Shown here in pieces: positions 8,872-16,989 of a DNA stretch of 64,000 bases. The stretch covers positions 2,976,001-3,040,000 of the forward strand of contig NZ_LT607412.1 of NCBI RefSeq assembly GCF_900091455.1, read 5' to 3'. The notes beneath the pieces are model-generated. The model saw only the letters and a program-made list of their open reading frames with translations. It searched no databases and had not been told where the DNA came from. Source of the DNA: Micromonospora coriariae (lineage in GTDB: Bacteria; Actinomycetota; Actinomycetes; Mycobacteriales; Micromonosporaceae). Position 1 is the stretch's first letter; every line of letters begins with the position of its first letter. Both the position numbers and the translations under genes were made by a program.

Positions 8872-9354
8872 ATGCGCGACGTGGACAACATCCCTCGCAC
8901 CCAGTTCCCGGCCAACGACCGGCCGCGCCGGTCCGGGTCTCGCGGCGAGGCTGACGGGCCGGTCGGCAGCCCGCCGGTCAACGAGCGGTCGTACCGCCGG
9001 GCGCCGGAGCCGACCGAGGTGGTTCTGGCGTCGGGTCGCCCCGCTGAGCGGGGCCGGGACGACGAGGAGCCGGGCTTCGTCATCCACCTGCCGATCCGGG
9101 TGCCCGACCTGGCGGCGGCGACCGCGCTGGCCGGTCGGGTCGCGGTGTCCCTGGGTTTCCTGCCGGAGCTGGACGCCGGTGAGACCACCGTTTCCAACGC
9201 CGACGACCAGAACAACCGGCACCGGGTCTTCTGCGACCTGCTGCTGCCCGACCGCTCCCGCTGCCCGCAGGGGTACGAGCACGAGGGGCCCTGCGGGGAG
9301 CTGCCGGCCGCGCCGGAGCAGCGTCCCGCACCTCGCCCCGCCAGCGGACCGTAG
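8872..9354 (+). CDS. Conserved-type hypothetical protein, 160 aa
   Basis: ATG 8872 follows GGAGG at good spacing. The first 70 residues are polar, rich in Arg/Pro/Gly and probably unstructured. Residues of about 68-145 form a compact segment (FVIHLPIRVPDLAAATALAGR ... RVFCDLLLPDRSRCPQGYEH) with three cysteines near the end. No family was recognised. It is 44 nt upstream of the DUF4177 mini-gene on the same strand and may share its transcript. Confidence 0.7.
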   Translation: MRDVDNIPRTQFPANDRPRRSGSRGEADGPVGSPPVNERSYRRAPEPTEVVLASGRPAERGRDDEEPGFVIHLPIRVPDLAAATALAGRVAVSLGFLPELDAGETTVSNADDQNNRHRVFCDLLLPDRSRCPQGYEHEGPCGELPAAPEQRPAPRPASGP

Positions 9355-9398
9355 GCTGTGCCTCGAATACGTCCGCACCGAGAGGGAGCCCTCCAGCG

Positions 9399-9554
9399 AT
9401 GCAGAAGTGGGAATACTCCACGGTCCCGCTGCTGGTCCACGCGACCAAGCAGATCCTCGACAACTGGGGCGAGGACGGGTGGGAACTCGTCGCCGTGATC
9501 CCCGGGCCGAACCCGGACCAGCTGGTCGCGTACCTGAAGCGGCCCAAGGCATGA
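9399..9554 (+). CDS. DUF4177-like mini-protein, 51 aa
   Basis: This short gene starts MQKWEYSTVPLL and continues with NWGEDGWELVAVIPG, the KWEY/W..LN..G.(D/E)GWEL pattern of DUF4177 proteins. It has a GAGGGAG ribosome binding site about 8 nt before ATG 9399. Its stop overlaps the ridA start by 4 nt (ATGA at 9551-9554), so the two are translationally coupled. M. tuberculosis has a mini-gene (Rv3678A) at the equivalent place, which supports its reality. The function is unknown. Confidence 0.88.
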   Translation: MQKWEYSTVPLLVHATKQILDNWGEDGWELVAVIPGPNPDQLVAYLKRPKA

Positions 9555-10012
9555 GCAACGGTCCGCACGCGAAGCTCGCCGAGCTGGGTCTTGAACTGCC
9601 CGAGGTGGTGCCGCCGGTGGCCAGCTACGTGCCGGCCGTGCAGTCCGGGCAGCACGTGTACGTCTCCGGGCAGCTGCCGATCGTCGAGGGCAAGCTGCTG
9701 GCCACCGGTAAGGTCGGCGCCGGGATCTCCGGCGAGCAGGCGAAGGATCTGGCCCAGCGGTGCGCGCTCAACGCGCTGGCGGCGGTCGACTCGCTGGTCG
9801 GTCTGGAGAACGTGGTCAAGGTGGTCAAGCTGACCGGTTTCGTGGCCTCCGCGCCCGGCTTCACCGGCCAGCCCGCGGTGATCAACGGCGCCTCCGACCT
9901 ACTGGGCACAGTCTTCGGTGAGGCCGGCCGCCACGCCCGCAGCGCCGTCGGGGTGGCCGAGCTTCCCCTGGACGCCCCGGTGGAGATCGAACTGATCCTC
10001 GAGGTCGCCTGA
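9551..10012 (+). CDS. ridA: RidA family protein
   Basis: This 153-residue protein has the YjgF/YER057c/UK114 fold signature: YVSGQLPIVEGKL, then CALNALAAVDSLVGLENVVKVVKLTGFVAS, and a C-terminal RSAVGVAELPLDAPVEIELILE with the substrate-binding Arg. RidA enzymes hydrolyse reactive 2-aminoacrylate and related imines released by PLP enzymes. The longer N-terminus and the SAVGVAELP motif suggest the subgroup typified by Rv3678c. The family is clear, while deaminase activity remains inference. The gene is coupled to the DUF4177 mini-gene and is followed by palindromic element B. Confidence 0.9.
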   Translation: MSNGPHAKLAELGLELPEVVPPVASYVPAVQSGQHVYVSGQLPIVEGKLLATGKVGAGISGEQAKDLAQRCALNALAAVDSLVGLENVVKVVKLTGFVASAPGFTGQPAVINGASDLLGTVFGEAGRHARSAVGVAELPLDAPVEIELILEVA

Positions 10013-10023
10013 CGCGTCGCCGC

Positions 10024-10103
10024 CCCCGCGATCGTGCGCTTCCTGGTCGGATGAAAGCCCTGAACGGGGACGAATCAGGGACCGCAAGTGCAAGATCGCG
10101 GGG
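10024..10103. repeat. 80-bp nested inverted-repeat element (B)
   Basis: The ends CCCCGCGATCGTGCGCTT and AAGTGCAAGATCGCGGGG are inverted repeats matching at 16 of 18 positions. A second inner stem, CCCTGA (10058-10063) with TCAGGG (10075-10080), is nested inside. The element lies between ridA and the next gene. It could end the ridA transcript, but its composite symmetric build resembles a dispersed palindromic element. Confidence 0.6.
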
Positions 10104-10120
10104 TGTGGCGAGCGGGGCCG

Positions 10121-10126
10121 TACGAT
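10121..10126 (+). promoter_or_regulatory. -10 box of the MBL-fold gene (leaderless)
   Basis: TACGAT ends 7 nt before ATG 10134, and no ribosome binding site lies between. The mRNA would start at the start codon. Confidence 0.5.
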
Positions 10127-10133
10127 CGCAGCC

Positions 10134-10970
10134 ATGAGCGGGCACGTGACGGCGCCGGCGGCCGCCCTCGCCGACGAGCTGCCGAGCTGGGTGAGGCTGC
10201 TGCGTGCGCCGAACCCGGGCCCGATGACCCTCGACGGCACAAACACCTGGGTGCTGCGTGCGGCCCCGGGCGAGCCGGCGGTGGTGATCGACCCCGGACC
10301 GGCCGACGAGGGGCACCTGGCCGCGATCGCCGCGCACGCGCCGGTCGGCTTCGTGTTGATCACTCACGGCCATTCCGACCACACCGAGGGCGCGCCGCGG
10401 CTGAGTGAGCTGCTCGGCGGCGTGCACGTCCTCGCCGTCGACCCGACGCACGCGATCGGCGGTGCGCCGTTGACCGAGCCGGGCGAGCACTTCGACGGCG
10501 TCGGCCTGAAGATCCGTCTGCTGGACACCCCGGGGCACACCGCCGACTCGGTCTGCTTCCTGGTCGAGTGCGGCGACGAGCGGGTGGTGCTCACCGGTGA
10601 CACCATCCTGGGCCGGGGCACCACCGTGGTGGCGCACCCCGACGGGCACCTCGGCGACTACCTGACCAGCCTGGAGCTGCTCACCGCGTACCGCGGGATC
10701 CCGGCGCTGCCCGGGCACGGCCCGGCGCTGGCCGACTGCGCCGCCGCCGCCGAGTTCTACCTCGCCCACCGCCGGGCCCGGCTCGACCAGGTCCGGGCGG
10801 CCGTCGCCGCGGGCGCACACACCCCCGGTGAGGTGGTCGCCGCGGTCTACGCGGACGTGGACCGCTCGCTCTGGTGGGCCGCCGAGTGGTCGGTCCGCGC
10901 CCAGCTTGAGTACCTCGGCGTCGGCTCCGGGGAATCCGAGCCCCGGGTCAGTGGGTTGGAGCAGACGTGA
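10134..10970 (+). CDS. MBL-fold metallo-hydrolase (Rv3677c/LACTB2-like)
   Basis: This 278-residue metallo-beta-lactamase-fold protein has the metal motif THGHSDH (HxHxDH) at about 79-85, LDTPGHTADSV with the third His, LTGDTILG with the bridging Asp, and LPGHGP with the last His. The compact size and the C-terminal winged-helix-like segment (RRARLDQVRAAV...) are typical of LACTB2-like hydrolases, some of which are endoribonucleases. It overlaps the cyclase gene by 4 nt (GTGA), so the two are coupled. The position after ridA matches Rv3677c. Confidence 0.92.
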   Translation: MSGHVTAPAAALADELPSWVRLLRAPNPGPMTLDGTNTWVLRAAPGEPAVVIDPGPADEGHLAAIAAHAPVGFVLITHGHSDHTEGAPRLSELLGGVHVLAVDPTHAIGGAPLTEPGEHFDGVGLKIRLLDTPGHTADSVCFLVECGDERVVLTGDTILGRGTTVVAHPDGHLGDYLTSLELLTAYRGIPALPGHGPALADCAAAAEFYLAHRRARLDQVRAAVAAGAHTPGEVVAAVYADVDRSLWWAAEWSVRAQLEYLGVGSGESEPRVSGLEQT

Positions 10971-13900
10971 CCTGCCCCGTGTGCGGAACCGTCGCCGTTC
11001 CCGGCGCGCGGTTCTGCCACAACTGCGGGGCCGCGCTGCCGGCCGCCGCGACGTTGCCGGCGGCCGAGCGCCGGGTGGTCACCGTGCTCTTCGGCGACCT
11101 CTCCGAATTCACCTCCTGGTCGGAGGACCTCGACCCGGAACGCGTCGGGGCGGTAACCGACCGGGTGCTCGCCGCCCTCGCCGGGGCCGTGAAGACCTTC
11201 GGCGGCCACGTAGACAAGCTGACCGGAGACGGGATCATGGCGGTCTTCGGCGCTCCGGTGGCGCACGAGGACGACGCCGAGCGGGCCGTCCGGGCCGCCC
11301 TGTCCATGCAGCGGGCCGTCCGTCGGGTGCTCGACGACGAGCGGGGCGGCGGCGCGCCGCTCGGGCTGCGGGTCGGGCTGAACACCGGCGACGTCATCGC
11401 GGGCATCCAGGCCGCCATCGAGTACACGGTCATCGGGGACACGGTGAACACCGCCGCCCGGCTGGCTGACGCCGCCGCGGTCGGCGCCGTCTACGCCGGC
11501 GGGCGGACCTCCGCCGCCACCCGGCACGTGGCCTCGTGGCGGGCGCTGCGCCCGCTGCGACTCAAGGGCAAGCGTGAACCGGTCGAGGCGTACGAGCTGC
11601 TGGGTCTGCTGGACGCGCCGGGCACCCGGTCGGGGCTCGGCGACGAGGCACCCTACGTGGGCCGGGAGACCGAGATAGGTCGGGTCGCCGGCCGGCTCGC
11701 CGAGGTGATCGACCAGGGTGACCCGCGGGTGCTGCTGATGACCGCCGAGGCGGGCATCGGCAAGTCCCGCTTCGCGGCCGAGGTGGAACGGCTCGCCGCC
11801 GGATACGACGTCGGCGCCGGCCGGTACGCCGCGCACACCGGTGCCCGGGTGCTCTCGGTGCGCTGCGCCGCCTTCGGTGAGCGGCGCCGGCTCGCGCCGT
11901 TGGCCGATCTGGTCCGCGCCGCGGTCGGCCTGCCCGGTGACGCGGCCACCGCGCTGACCCGGCCGGCCGTCGAGGAGCGGTTTCGCCGACTCGGCCAGCG
12001 GCTCGCCCGAGCCGGTGGAGAGACCGCACCGATCGCCACCGACCAGCTGCTCGCGCTGCTCGGCTATGCCGAACTTCCCGCGCACGGCGGCACCGACAAC
12101 GGCGAATGGGGCGCGGGCATGCCGGCGGCCGACGCCGAGGCGGTGCCGAACGCGGTCGCCGACCTGCTCAGCGGGCTCGCCGCCGAGGCGCCGCTGGTGA
12201 TCGTGGTGGACGATCTGCACGACGCCACCGCCGAGACGATCCGCGCCCTCGGGCTGACCCTGTCCCGGCTCACCGGCCCGGTGCTGGTGCTGCTGCTCGG
12301 GCGCCCCGAGCTGGTCCGTACCGCCGGCGCGCTGACCCGGGTCGCGGACGCCGAGGTGCACTCCCTGCCGCCGCTGCGTGGTGCCGACGCGGCCCGGCTG
12401 CTCACCAGCTACCTCGGAGGCGGCAAGCTGCCGCCGGCCGACGCGGACCGACTGCTCGCCACCGCACAGGGCAACCCCTTCTACCTGGCCGAGCTGGTCA
12501 CCCTGCTGATCGAGCGCGGGGCGCTCACCACTGTGGAGCCCGTGCGCGGTGTCCGCGACACGGTGGAGCCGGCCCGTGGTGTCCGCGCCGCCTCCGGTGA
12601 GCGGGATCAGGGCTCGGCGGCCGGCTGGCGGCTGGTGCCCGGCTCGCTGGGCAGCCGGCTGCTCTCCCGCGACCTCGCCGCGGTGCTCGCCGCCCGGATC
12701 GACGCGCTGCCGCCGGACGCCCGCGCTGTGCTGCGCGACGCCGCGGTCATCGGTGACACGGTCCCGACCGGTGCACTGGAGGCGCTGCGCGAGCAGCACG
12801 GCGGCCGCGATGGCCGGCCCTCGGCCGTGGCCGCGGTGGAACTCGACCGGGCCGTCGACGAGCTGCTGCAACGCCGGATGCTGCACCGCACCCGCCTCGG
12901 CTACGCGTTCGCCACTCCGCTGATGCGGGAGGCCGCGTACGCGGGGGTGAGCAAGGCGGAGCTGGCCGAGCGGCACGCCGCGCTGGCCCGCTGGGCGGCA
13001 CCGCGGGACGACGCCGCCGCCGGCACGCCGGGCGGATTCACCGACGAGGCCCGGGACGACTTCGTGGCCACCCACGTCGAACGGGCCGCCAGGCTCGCGG
13101 ACGCGGTGAAGCTCCGTCCGGACGCGCCGGCCCGCGCGGTGGCCCCGCTCGGGGTCGCCGCGCTGGGCCGGGCCGCCCGCCGGTCGCTGTCGGCCGGCGA
13201 GCCGGCCCTGGCCGTGGAGTACGCCGAGCGCGCCACCGAACTGGCCCGCGACGGGGTGCCGGCGGCCGACCGGGTGGTGCACGCCCGGGCGCTGCTCCAG
13301 ATCGGCCGGGTCGTCGACGCGCTCGCCTACGCCGAGAAGATCGCCGCGAACGCGGGAGACGAGGCCGTTCGGGCCAGCGCCCTGCTGCTCGCCGGGCAGG
13401 CCCAGCAGACCCTCGGCGACCAGGGCCGGGCGGTGGCCGCCTGGCAGGAGGCGTTGCAGGTGGCCACGGCCGGCGGGCTGCCCACCCTGCGCGCCTCGGC
13501 GATGCGCCGGCTCGGCATGGCCGACTTCGTGACCGGACGGCTGAGTCAGGCGAGCAGCCGGTTGGCCGCCGCGTACCAGGTCAGCCTCGGCGCGCAGGAC
13601 CGGCGCGGGCAGGCCTGGTCGTTGCAGAACCTGGCCTGGGTGACCACCACCAGGGGCGACTTCGCCGGCACCGACGCGGTGCTCGGCCGGGCCGCCCGGC
13701 TCTTCGCCGAGCTGAAGGATCCGTACGGGCGGGCCTGGCTGCGGGGCACGACGGCGTTCGCCCGGCTGCTCGCGGGCCGGCTACGCGAGGCGGGCCGGCT
13801 GGCCCGGGTCTTCCTGCCCTTCGGCGAGCGGGTCGGCGAGGCGTGGGCGGTGGGCACCCTGCGGGCGGTGGCGGCGTTCGCCACAGCCGAGCTGGGCGAC

Positions 13901-14620
13901 CTGGCCGAGGCGGACCGGGAGGCCCGGCGCGCCTACCGGGAGTTCGCCGCCGCCTCCGACGACTGGGGGCGCGGGTTCGCGCTGGTGGTCCGGGCCGTGG
14001 TGGCGCGCGGGCTGGGCGAGCCGGAGCACGCGGCCGACCTGCTCACCGACGCCCTGGCGTACGCCGACCGGACCTCGCACCCGCTGCTCACCGGGATGGC
14101 CGGCACGCTGCGGGGCTTCGTGGCGCTGGACATGGGCGACTGCGAGACCGCCGAGCAGGCCGCCCGCGCGGTCCTGACCGCCGTGGAGCCGCACAACCCG
14201 CAGGCTCCGGCGCAGGTCGCACCCCGGGTCCTGCTGGCGACCGCCCGGCTGGCGGCCGGCGACTCGGCGACCGCGGTCGGGCTGCTCGCCCCGGTGGCCA
14301 CCGCCGCCGCGAACGCACCGTCGCTGCTCTTCTCCCGCCGCCAGACGATGGCCCGGTACGCGTCGGCGCTGCTCGCCCACGGTCAGCGGGACCAGGCGCT
14401 GGACTGGGCGCGGCGGGCGGTCACCGCACCGGCCGAGGACGTACGCAGCCAGGTGATCGCGGCCATCGTGCTGGCCGAGGCGCTGGCCGCCTGCGGGCGC
14501 CCGGCGGAGGCCCTGTCCTGTGCGGACGAGGCGGTCCGTCTGGCGTACGCCACCGAGCAGCGCAGCGAACGCGCCGAAGCAGACGCCGTCCGCGCCCGCC
14601 TCCTCACCCCCACCCCCTAA
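10967..14620 (+). CDS. Class III adenylate cyclase / AAA-type ATPase / TPR signalling protein
   Basis: This 1217-residue protein has an N-terminal zinc ribbon (C3, C6, C17, C20), a class III cyclase domain at about 35-210, then an ATPase and a helical repeat tail. The cyclase shows the metal aspartates (LFGDLSEF and KLTGDGIMAVFG) and the catalytic VIGDTVNTAARL. The ATPase has Walker A AEAGIGKS at about 262 and Walker B LVIVVDDLHD. TPR-like repeats fill about 730-1200. All catalytic residues seem present, so it should make cAMP, perhaps gated by ligand or partner binding to the TPRs. The Crp gene at 29680 is an obvious effector. GTG 10967 overlaps the hydrolase stop. Confidence 0.9.
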   Translation: MTCPVCGTVAVPGARFCHNCGAALPAAATLPAAERRVVTVLFGDLSEFTSWSEDLDPERVGAVTDRVLAALAGAVKTFGGHVDKLTGDGIMAVFGAPVAHEDDAERAVRAALSMQRAVRRVLDDERGGGAPLGLRVGLNTGDVIAGIQAAIEYTVIGDTVNTAARLADAAAVGAVYAGGRTSAATRHVASWRALRPLRLKGKREPVEAYELLGLLDAPGTRSGLGDEAPYVGRETEIGRVAGRLAEVIDQGDPRVLLMTAEAGIGKSRFAAEVERLAAGYDVGAGRYAAHTGARVLSVRCAAFGERRRLAPLADLVRAAVGLPGDAATALTRPAVEERFRRLGQRLARAGGETAPIATDQLLALLGYAELPAHGGTDNGEWGAGMPAADAEAVPNAVADLLSGLAAEAPLVIVVDDLHDATAETIRALGLTLSRLTGPVLVLLLGRPELVRTAGALTRVADAEVHSLPPLRGADAARLLTSYLGGGKLPPADADRLLATAQGNPFYLAELVTLLIERGALTTVEPVRGVRDTVEPARGVRAASGERDQGSAAGWRLVPGSLGSRLLSRDLAAVLAARIDALPPDARAVLRDAAVIGDTVPTGALEALREQHGGRDGRPSAVAAVELDRAVDELLQRRMLHRTRLGYAFATPLMREAAYAGVSKAELAERHAALARWAAPRDDAAAGTPGGFTDEARDDFVATHVERAARLADAVKLRPDAPARAVAPLGVAALGRAARRSLSAGEPALAVEYAERATELARDGVPAADRVVHARALLQIGRVVDALAYAEKIAANAGDEAVRASALLLAGQAQQTLGDQGRAVAAWQEALQVATAGGLPTLRASAMRRLGMADFVTGRLSQASSRLAAAYQVSLGAQDRRGQAWSLQNLAWVTTTRGDFAGTDAVLGRAARLFAELKDPYGRAWLRGTTAFARLLAGRLREAGRLARVFLPFGERVGEAWAVGTLRAVAAFATAELGDLAEADREARRAYREFAAASDDWGRGFALVVRAVVARGLGEPEHAADLLTDALAYADRTSHPLLTGMAGTLRGFVALDMGDCETAEQAARAVLTAVEPHNPQAPAQVAPRVLLATARLAAGDSATAVGLLAPVATAAANAPSLLFSRRQTMARYASALLAHGQRDQALDWARRAVTAPAEDVRSQVIAAIVLAEALAACGRPAEALSCADEAVRLAYATEQRSERAEADAVRARLLTPTP
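12533..12592 (+). repeat. 30-bp tandem direct repeat inside the cyclase gene
   Basis: Two adjacent 30-nt units, each starting GTGGAGCC, encode VEPVRGVRDT and VEPARGVRAA. They lie in a linker of the ATPase module and keep the frame. Confidence 0.7.
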
Positions 14621-14722
14621 CCCCACCGCCCCCCCGCCCCGCGCCCCGCCCCGCGCCCCGCCCGCGCCCCGCCCCCGCCCCGCCCCCGCCCGCGCCCGCC
14701 CCGCCCGCGCCCCGGCGCGCGT
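14621..14722. repeat. C-only/CG low-complexity tract
   Basis: About 100 nt just after the cyclase stop consist almost wholly of C runs separated by single G or GCG. There are more than ten runs of four or more C. The minus strand therefore has many GGGG tracts that could form G-quadruplexes, and the plus strand could form i-motifs. No coding signal was found. Confidence 0.85.
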
Positions 14723-14780
14723 CGATCTAGGGACGATTGCTGCTCTAGGAGATCAACTCGCCACTATTTGCCCTAGATCG
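14723..14780. repeat. 58-bp palindromic element (C)
   Basis: Perfect 10-nt terminal inverted repeats, CGATCTAGGG (14723-14732) and CCCTAGATCG (14771-14780), enclose 38 nt that are much less GC-rich than the flanks and contain a further CTAG. The rare CTAG tetramer occurs three times in 58 nt. The element sits in the 329-nt gap between the cyclase and the next gene. The rest of that gap, apart from the C tract, shows nothing beyond a ribosome binding site. Confidence 0.6.
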
Positions 14781-14949
14781 GCCAGGCAGGGCGCCGCGGC
14801 GGCGGCGAGGCAGGGGCGCGGCGGCGGGGCGGGATGGGGATCTGGTTCTGACGGTTTCGGGGATGTGGTGTTCGGGGTGAGCGGCTAGCGTGTCACCACC
14901 GTGTGCCGGTCCACATTGGTGAACGTCGCCGTGCCTGGGGAGGCCCTTA

Positions 14950-15474
14950 ATGAAGCTGCCGCGTTCCATCGCGGGCTGGACCATCGCGGTCTTCGGCGTG
15001 CTGGCGCTGGGGATGGGCGCGGTTGGGCTGCTCTGGCCGGAGGCGCAGCTGCGCATGCTCGGGTTCGAGGTGCCGGCGACGCGTGCCGTTGGTGACCACA
15101 CCGGCACCTTCCTGCTGGCGTCTTCGATGGCGTCGTTCAACATGGGCGTCTACTACCTGCTCGCGACGGTGACCGAGTGGCGGGCGTTCTACCGGTTCAC
15201 CGTGGTCTTCCGGCTGGTCACGTTCACCGTGTTCACCATCGCCGTGCTGAGCGACATCGCTCCCGACCGGTTCTTCGGGGTGGCCGCCTGGGAGGGCCTT
15301 GGCGCGCTGGCCACCGCCGTCGGCCTGCGCCTGGACGCCGGTAGGAGTGCGCCGGCCGGCGCTGGCGCGACGGAGGAACGCACCGCTGCGACCGCTGATG
15401 GCACGGACGTGGCCGACGACGTCGGAGAGGGGCCCGGCGCGGCCGGTGCCGCTCCGGCGGACGCGGTGCGCTGA
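14950..15474 (+). CDS. Four-helix membrane protein, 174 aa
   Basis: Four hydrophobic segments are visible: SIAGWTIAVFGVLALGMGAVG, TFLLASSMASFNMGVYYLLAT, FTVVFRLVTFTVFTIAVLS, and a weaker AWEGLGALATAVGL. A polar Ala/Gly/Asp-rich C-terminal tail of about 45 residues follows. ATG 14950 follows GGGGAGG. No named family is recognised; the pattern is that of small DoxX-like or DUF-type membrane proteins. It lies 30 nt upstream of the kinase gene, which also has its own -10 box. Confidence 0.75.
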   Translation: MKLPRSIAGWTIAVFGVLALGMGAVGLLWPEAQLRMLGFEVPATRAVGDHTGTFLLASSMASFNMGVYYLLATVTEWRAFYRFTVVFRLVTFTVFTIAVLSDIAPDRFFGVAAWEGLGALATAVGLRLDAGRSAPAGAGATEERTAATADGTDVADDVGEGPGAAGAAPADAVR

Positions 15475-15492
15475 GCCACCGGCAGGGTTGGG

Positions 15493-15498
15493 TATTTT
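15493..15498 (+). promoter_or_regulatory. -10 box of the kinase gene (leaderless)
   Basis: TATTTT ends 6 nt before GTG 15505 with no ribosome binding site between. Confidence 0.5.
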
Positions 15499-15504
15499 CG
15501 AGCA

Positions 15505-16989
15505 GTGACCGACACCCCGACCGGCGGCTTGCCGGTGCCGAATGTGCCCGGTCTGACCGACTTGCGGGTTTTTGCCCGAGGCGGTTACGCGACCGTCTAC
15601 AAGGCCACCCAGATCTCGGTGGGCCGCGAGGTCGCCGTCAAGGTGGAGAACCGCACGCTGGACAGCGAGCGCGACCAGGCCCGCTTCCTGCGCGAGGCGC
15701 GAGCGGCCGGGCGGATGTCGTCACACCCGCACGTGGTCGACCTCTTCGACGTCGGGGTCACCGTCGACCAGCACCCGTATCTGATCATGGAGCTCTGCGA
15801 CGGGTCGTACGCCGAACGGATGCGCACCTCGCCGCTGGGCCCGGTGGAGGCCCGTGACCTCGGCCTGAAGATCGCTGACGCGCTGGCCCACTCGCACGCG
15901 GCCGGGGTGCTGCACCGGGACGTGAAGCCGGCGAACATCCTCTACTCGCACTTCAACTCGGCCGTGCTGGCCGACTTCGGGCTGGCCGTGCTGGCCGAGG
16001 CCCGGGACGCCTCGGTCACCCTGGAGGTGCTCACCCCGGCGTACGCGCCGCCGGAGATGTTCAACCACAGCCCACCGTCGCCGGCCGTCGACGTGTACGC
16101 GCTCTGCGCCACCCTCTACGCGGTGATGCACGGCCGGCCGCCACGCTGGCAGTCCGAGCGCAACCCCAGCCTCGTCACCGTGCTGGAGATGTTCAACCAG
16201 CCGGTTCCCCGCCTGCCCGGCGTGCCGGACGAGCTGATCGACGTACTCCGCGCCGGCATGGCCAACGACCCGGCCGATCGGCCCTCCGCTCTCGAACTGC
16301 ACGACCTGCTCGCCAGCCTGCCGCTCGGCCCGCCGTCGGCGCCGGTCAGCGGTGCCCCGGTCAGCGGCGGGACGGGTTACATCGCCGGCCAGCCGGCGCC
16401 GCGCCCCCCGGTTGAGGACGTCCACCCGACGGTCCCCGCCGGTCGGCGCTGGCGACGCTGGTTCCTCGGCGGAGCCGGGGCGCTCGCACTCGCCGCCTCG
16501 GCCAGCGCCGGCGCCTGGATGGCCGGCAGCGGCCCACCACCCGAGCCGTCCCCCTCGGTCAGCCGGGTCGCCGCGCCAGCGACCGGGCCGCTGCCCGGTT
16601 GCACGACCGGCACCGGCGCGCCGACCGCTCTGCCCGAGGGTGCCCGCTGCCTGCCCGAACTGGAGTGCTTCGGCCCCGTGCGGATCCGCGGCACCCGCGC
16701 CGAGGCGGCCCGCGTCCCCTGCACCGGGCGGCACACCTGGGAGACGTACGCCGAGGGTGTCCTGCCGGTGTCGCTGGTCGGCGCCGAATACGACGACGTG
16801 GTCACGGCCGAGCCGGTGCGCCAGGTGTGCAGCACGACCACGTTCCGACTGACCACGGGAATCACCGAGCCGGTCGGCTGGCACCTGGAGGTGCTGCCGC
16901 CGGTGGACGGCAGCGTCGAACGGACCTACCGGTGCCTGGCCGGGCGGGGCGTCGACGCGCTGGCCGCGCCCACGCTCACCGGTCGCTGA
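15505..16989 (+). CDS. Transmembrane serine/threonine protein kinase
   Basis: This 494-residue protein has a kinase domain at about 18-275. The glycine loop is ARGGYATVYKA, the catalytic lysine is in VAVKVEN (about residue 46), the catalytic loop is HRDVKPANIL (about 137), and DFGLAVL and the YAPPEMF activation segment follow. A Pro-rich juxtamembrane linker, one membrane helix at about 315-340 and an exported domain of about 150 residues with several cysteines complete it. It lacks PASTA repeats, so it is not PknB-like. It also lacks the rubredoxin and TPR parts of PknG. The exported domain may sense a ligand, perhaps together with the binding lipoprotein encoded at 17488. Its 3' end overlaps the opposite-strand gene by 14 nt. 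Confidence 0.92.
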   Translation: MTDTPTGGLPVPNVPGLTDLRVFARGGYATVYKATQISVGREVAVKVENRTLDSERDQARFLREARAAGRMSSHPHVVDLFDVGVTVDQHPYLIMELCDGSYAERMRTSPLGPVEARDLGLKIADALAHSHAAGVLHRDVKPANILYSHFNSAVLADFGLAVLAEARDASVTLEVLTPAYAPPEMFNHSPPSPAVDVYALCATLYAVMHGRPPRWQSERNPSLVTVLEMFNQPVPRLPGVPDELIDVLRAGMANDPADRPSALELHDLLASLPLGPPSAPVSGAPVSGGTGYIAGQPAPRPPVEDVHPTVPAGRRWRRWFLGGAGALALAASASAGAWMAGSGPPPEPSPSVSRVAAPATGPLPGCTTGTGAPTALPEGARCLPELECFGPVRIRGTRAEAARVPCTGRHTWETYAEGVLPVSLVGAEYDDVVTAEPVRQVCSTTTFRLTTGITEPVGWHLEVLPPVDGSVERTYRCLAGRGVDALAAPTLTGR

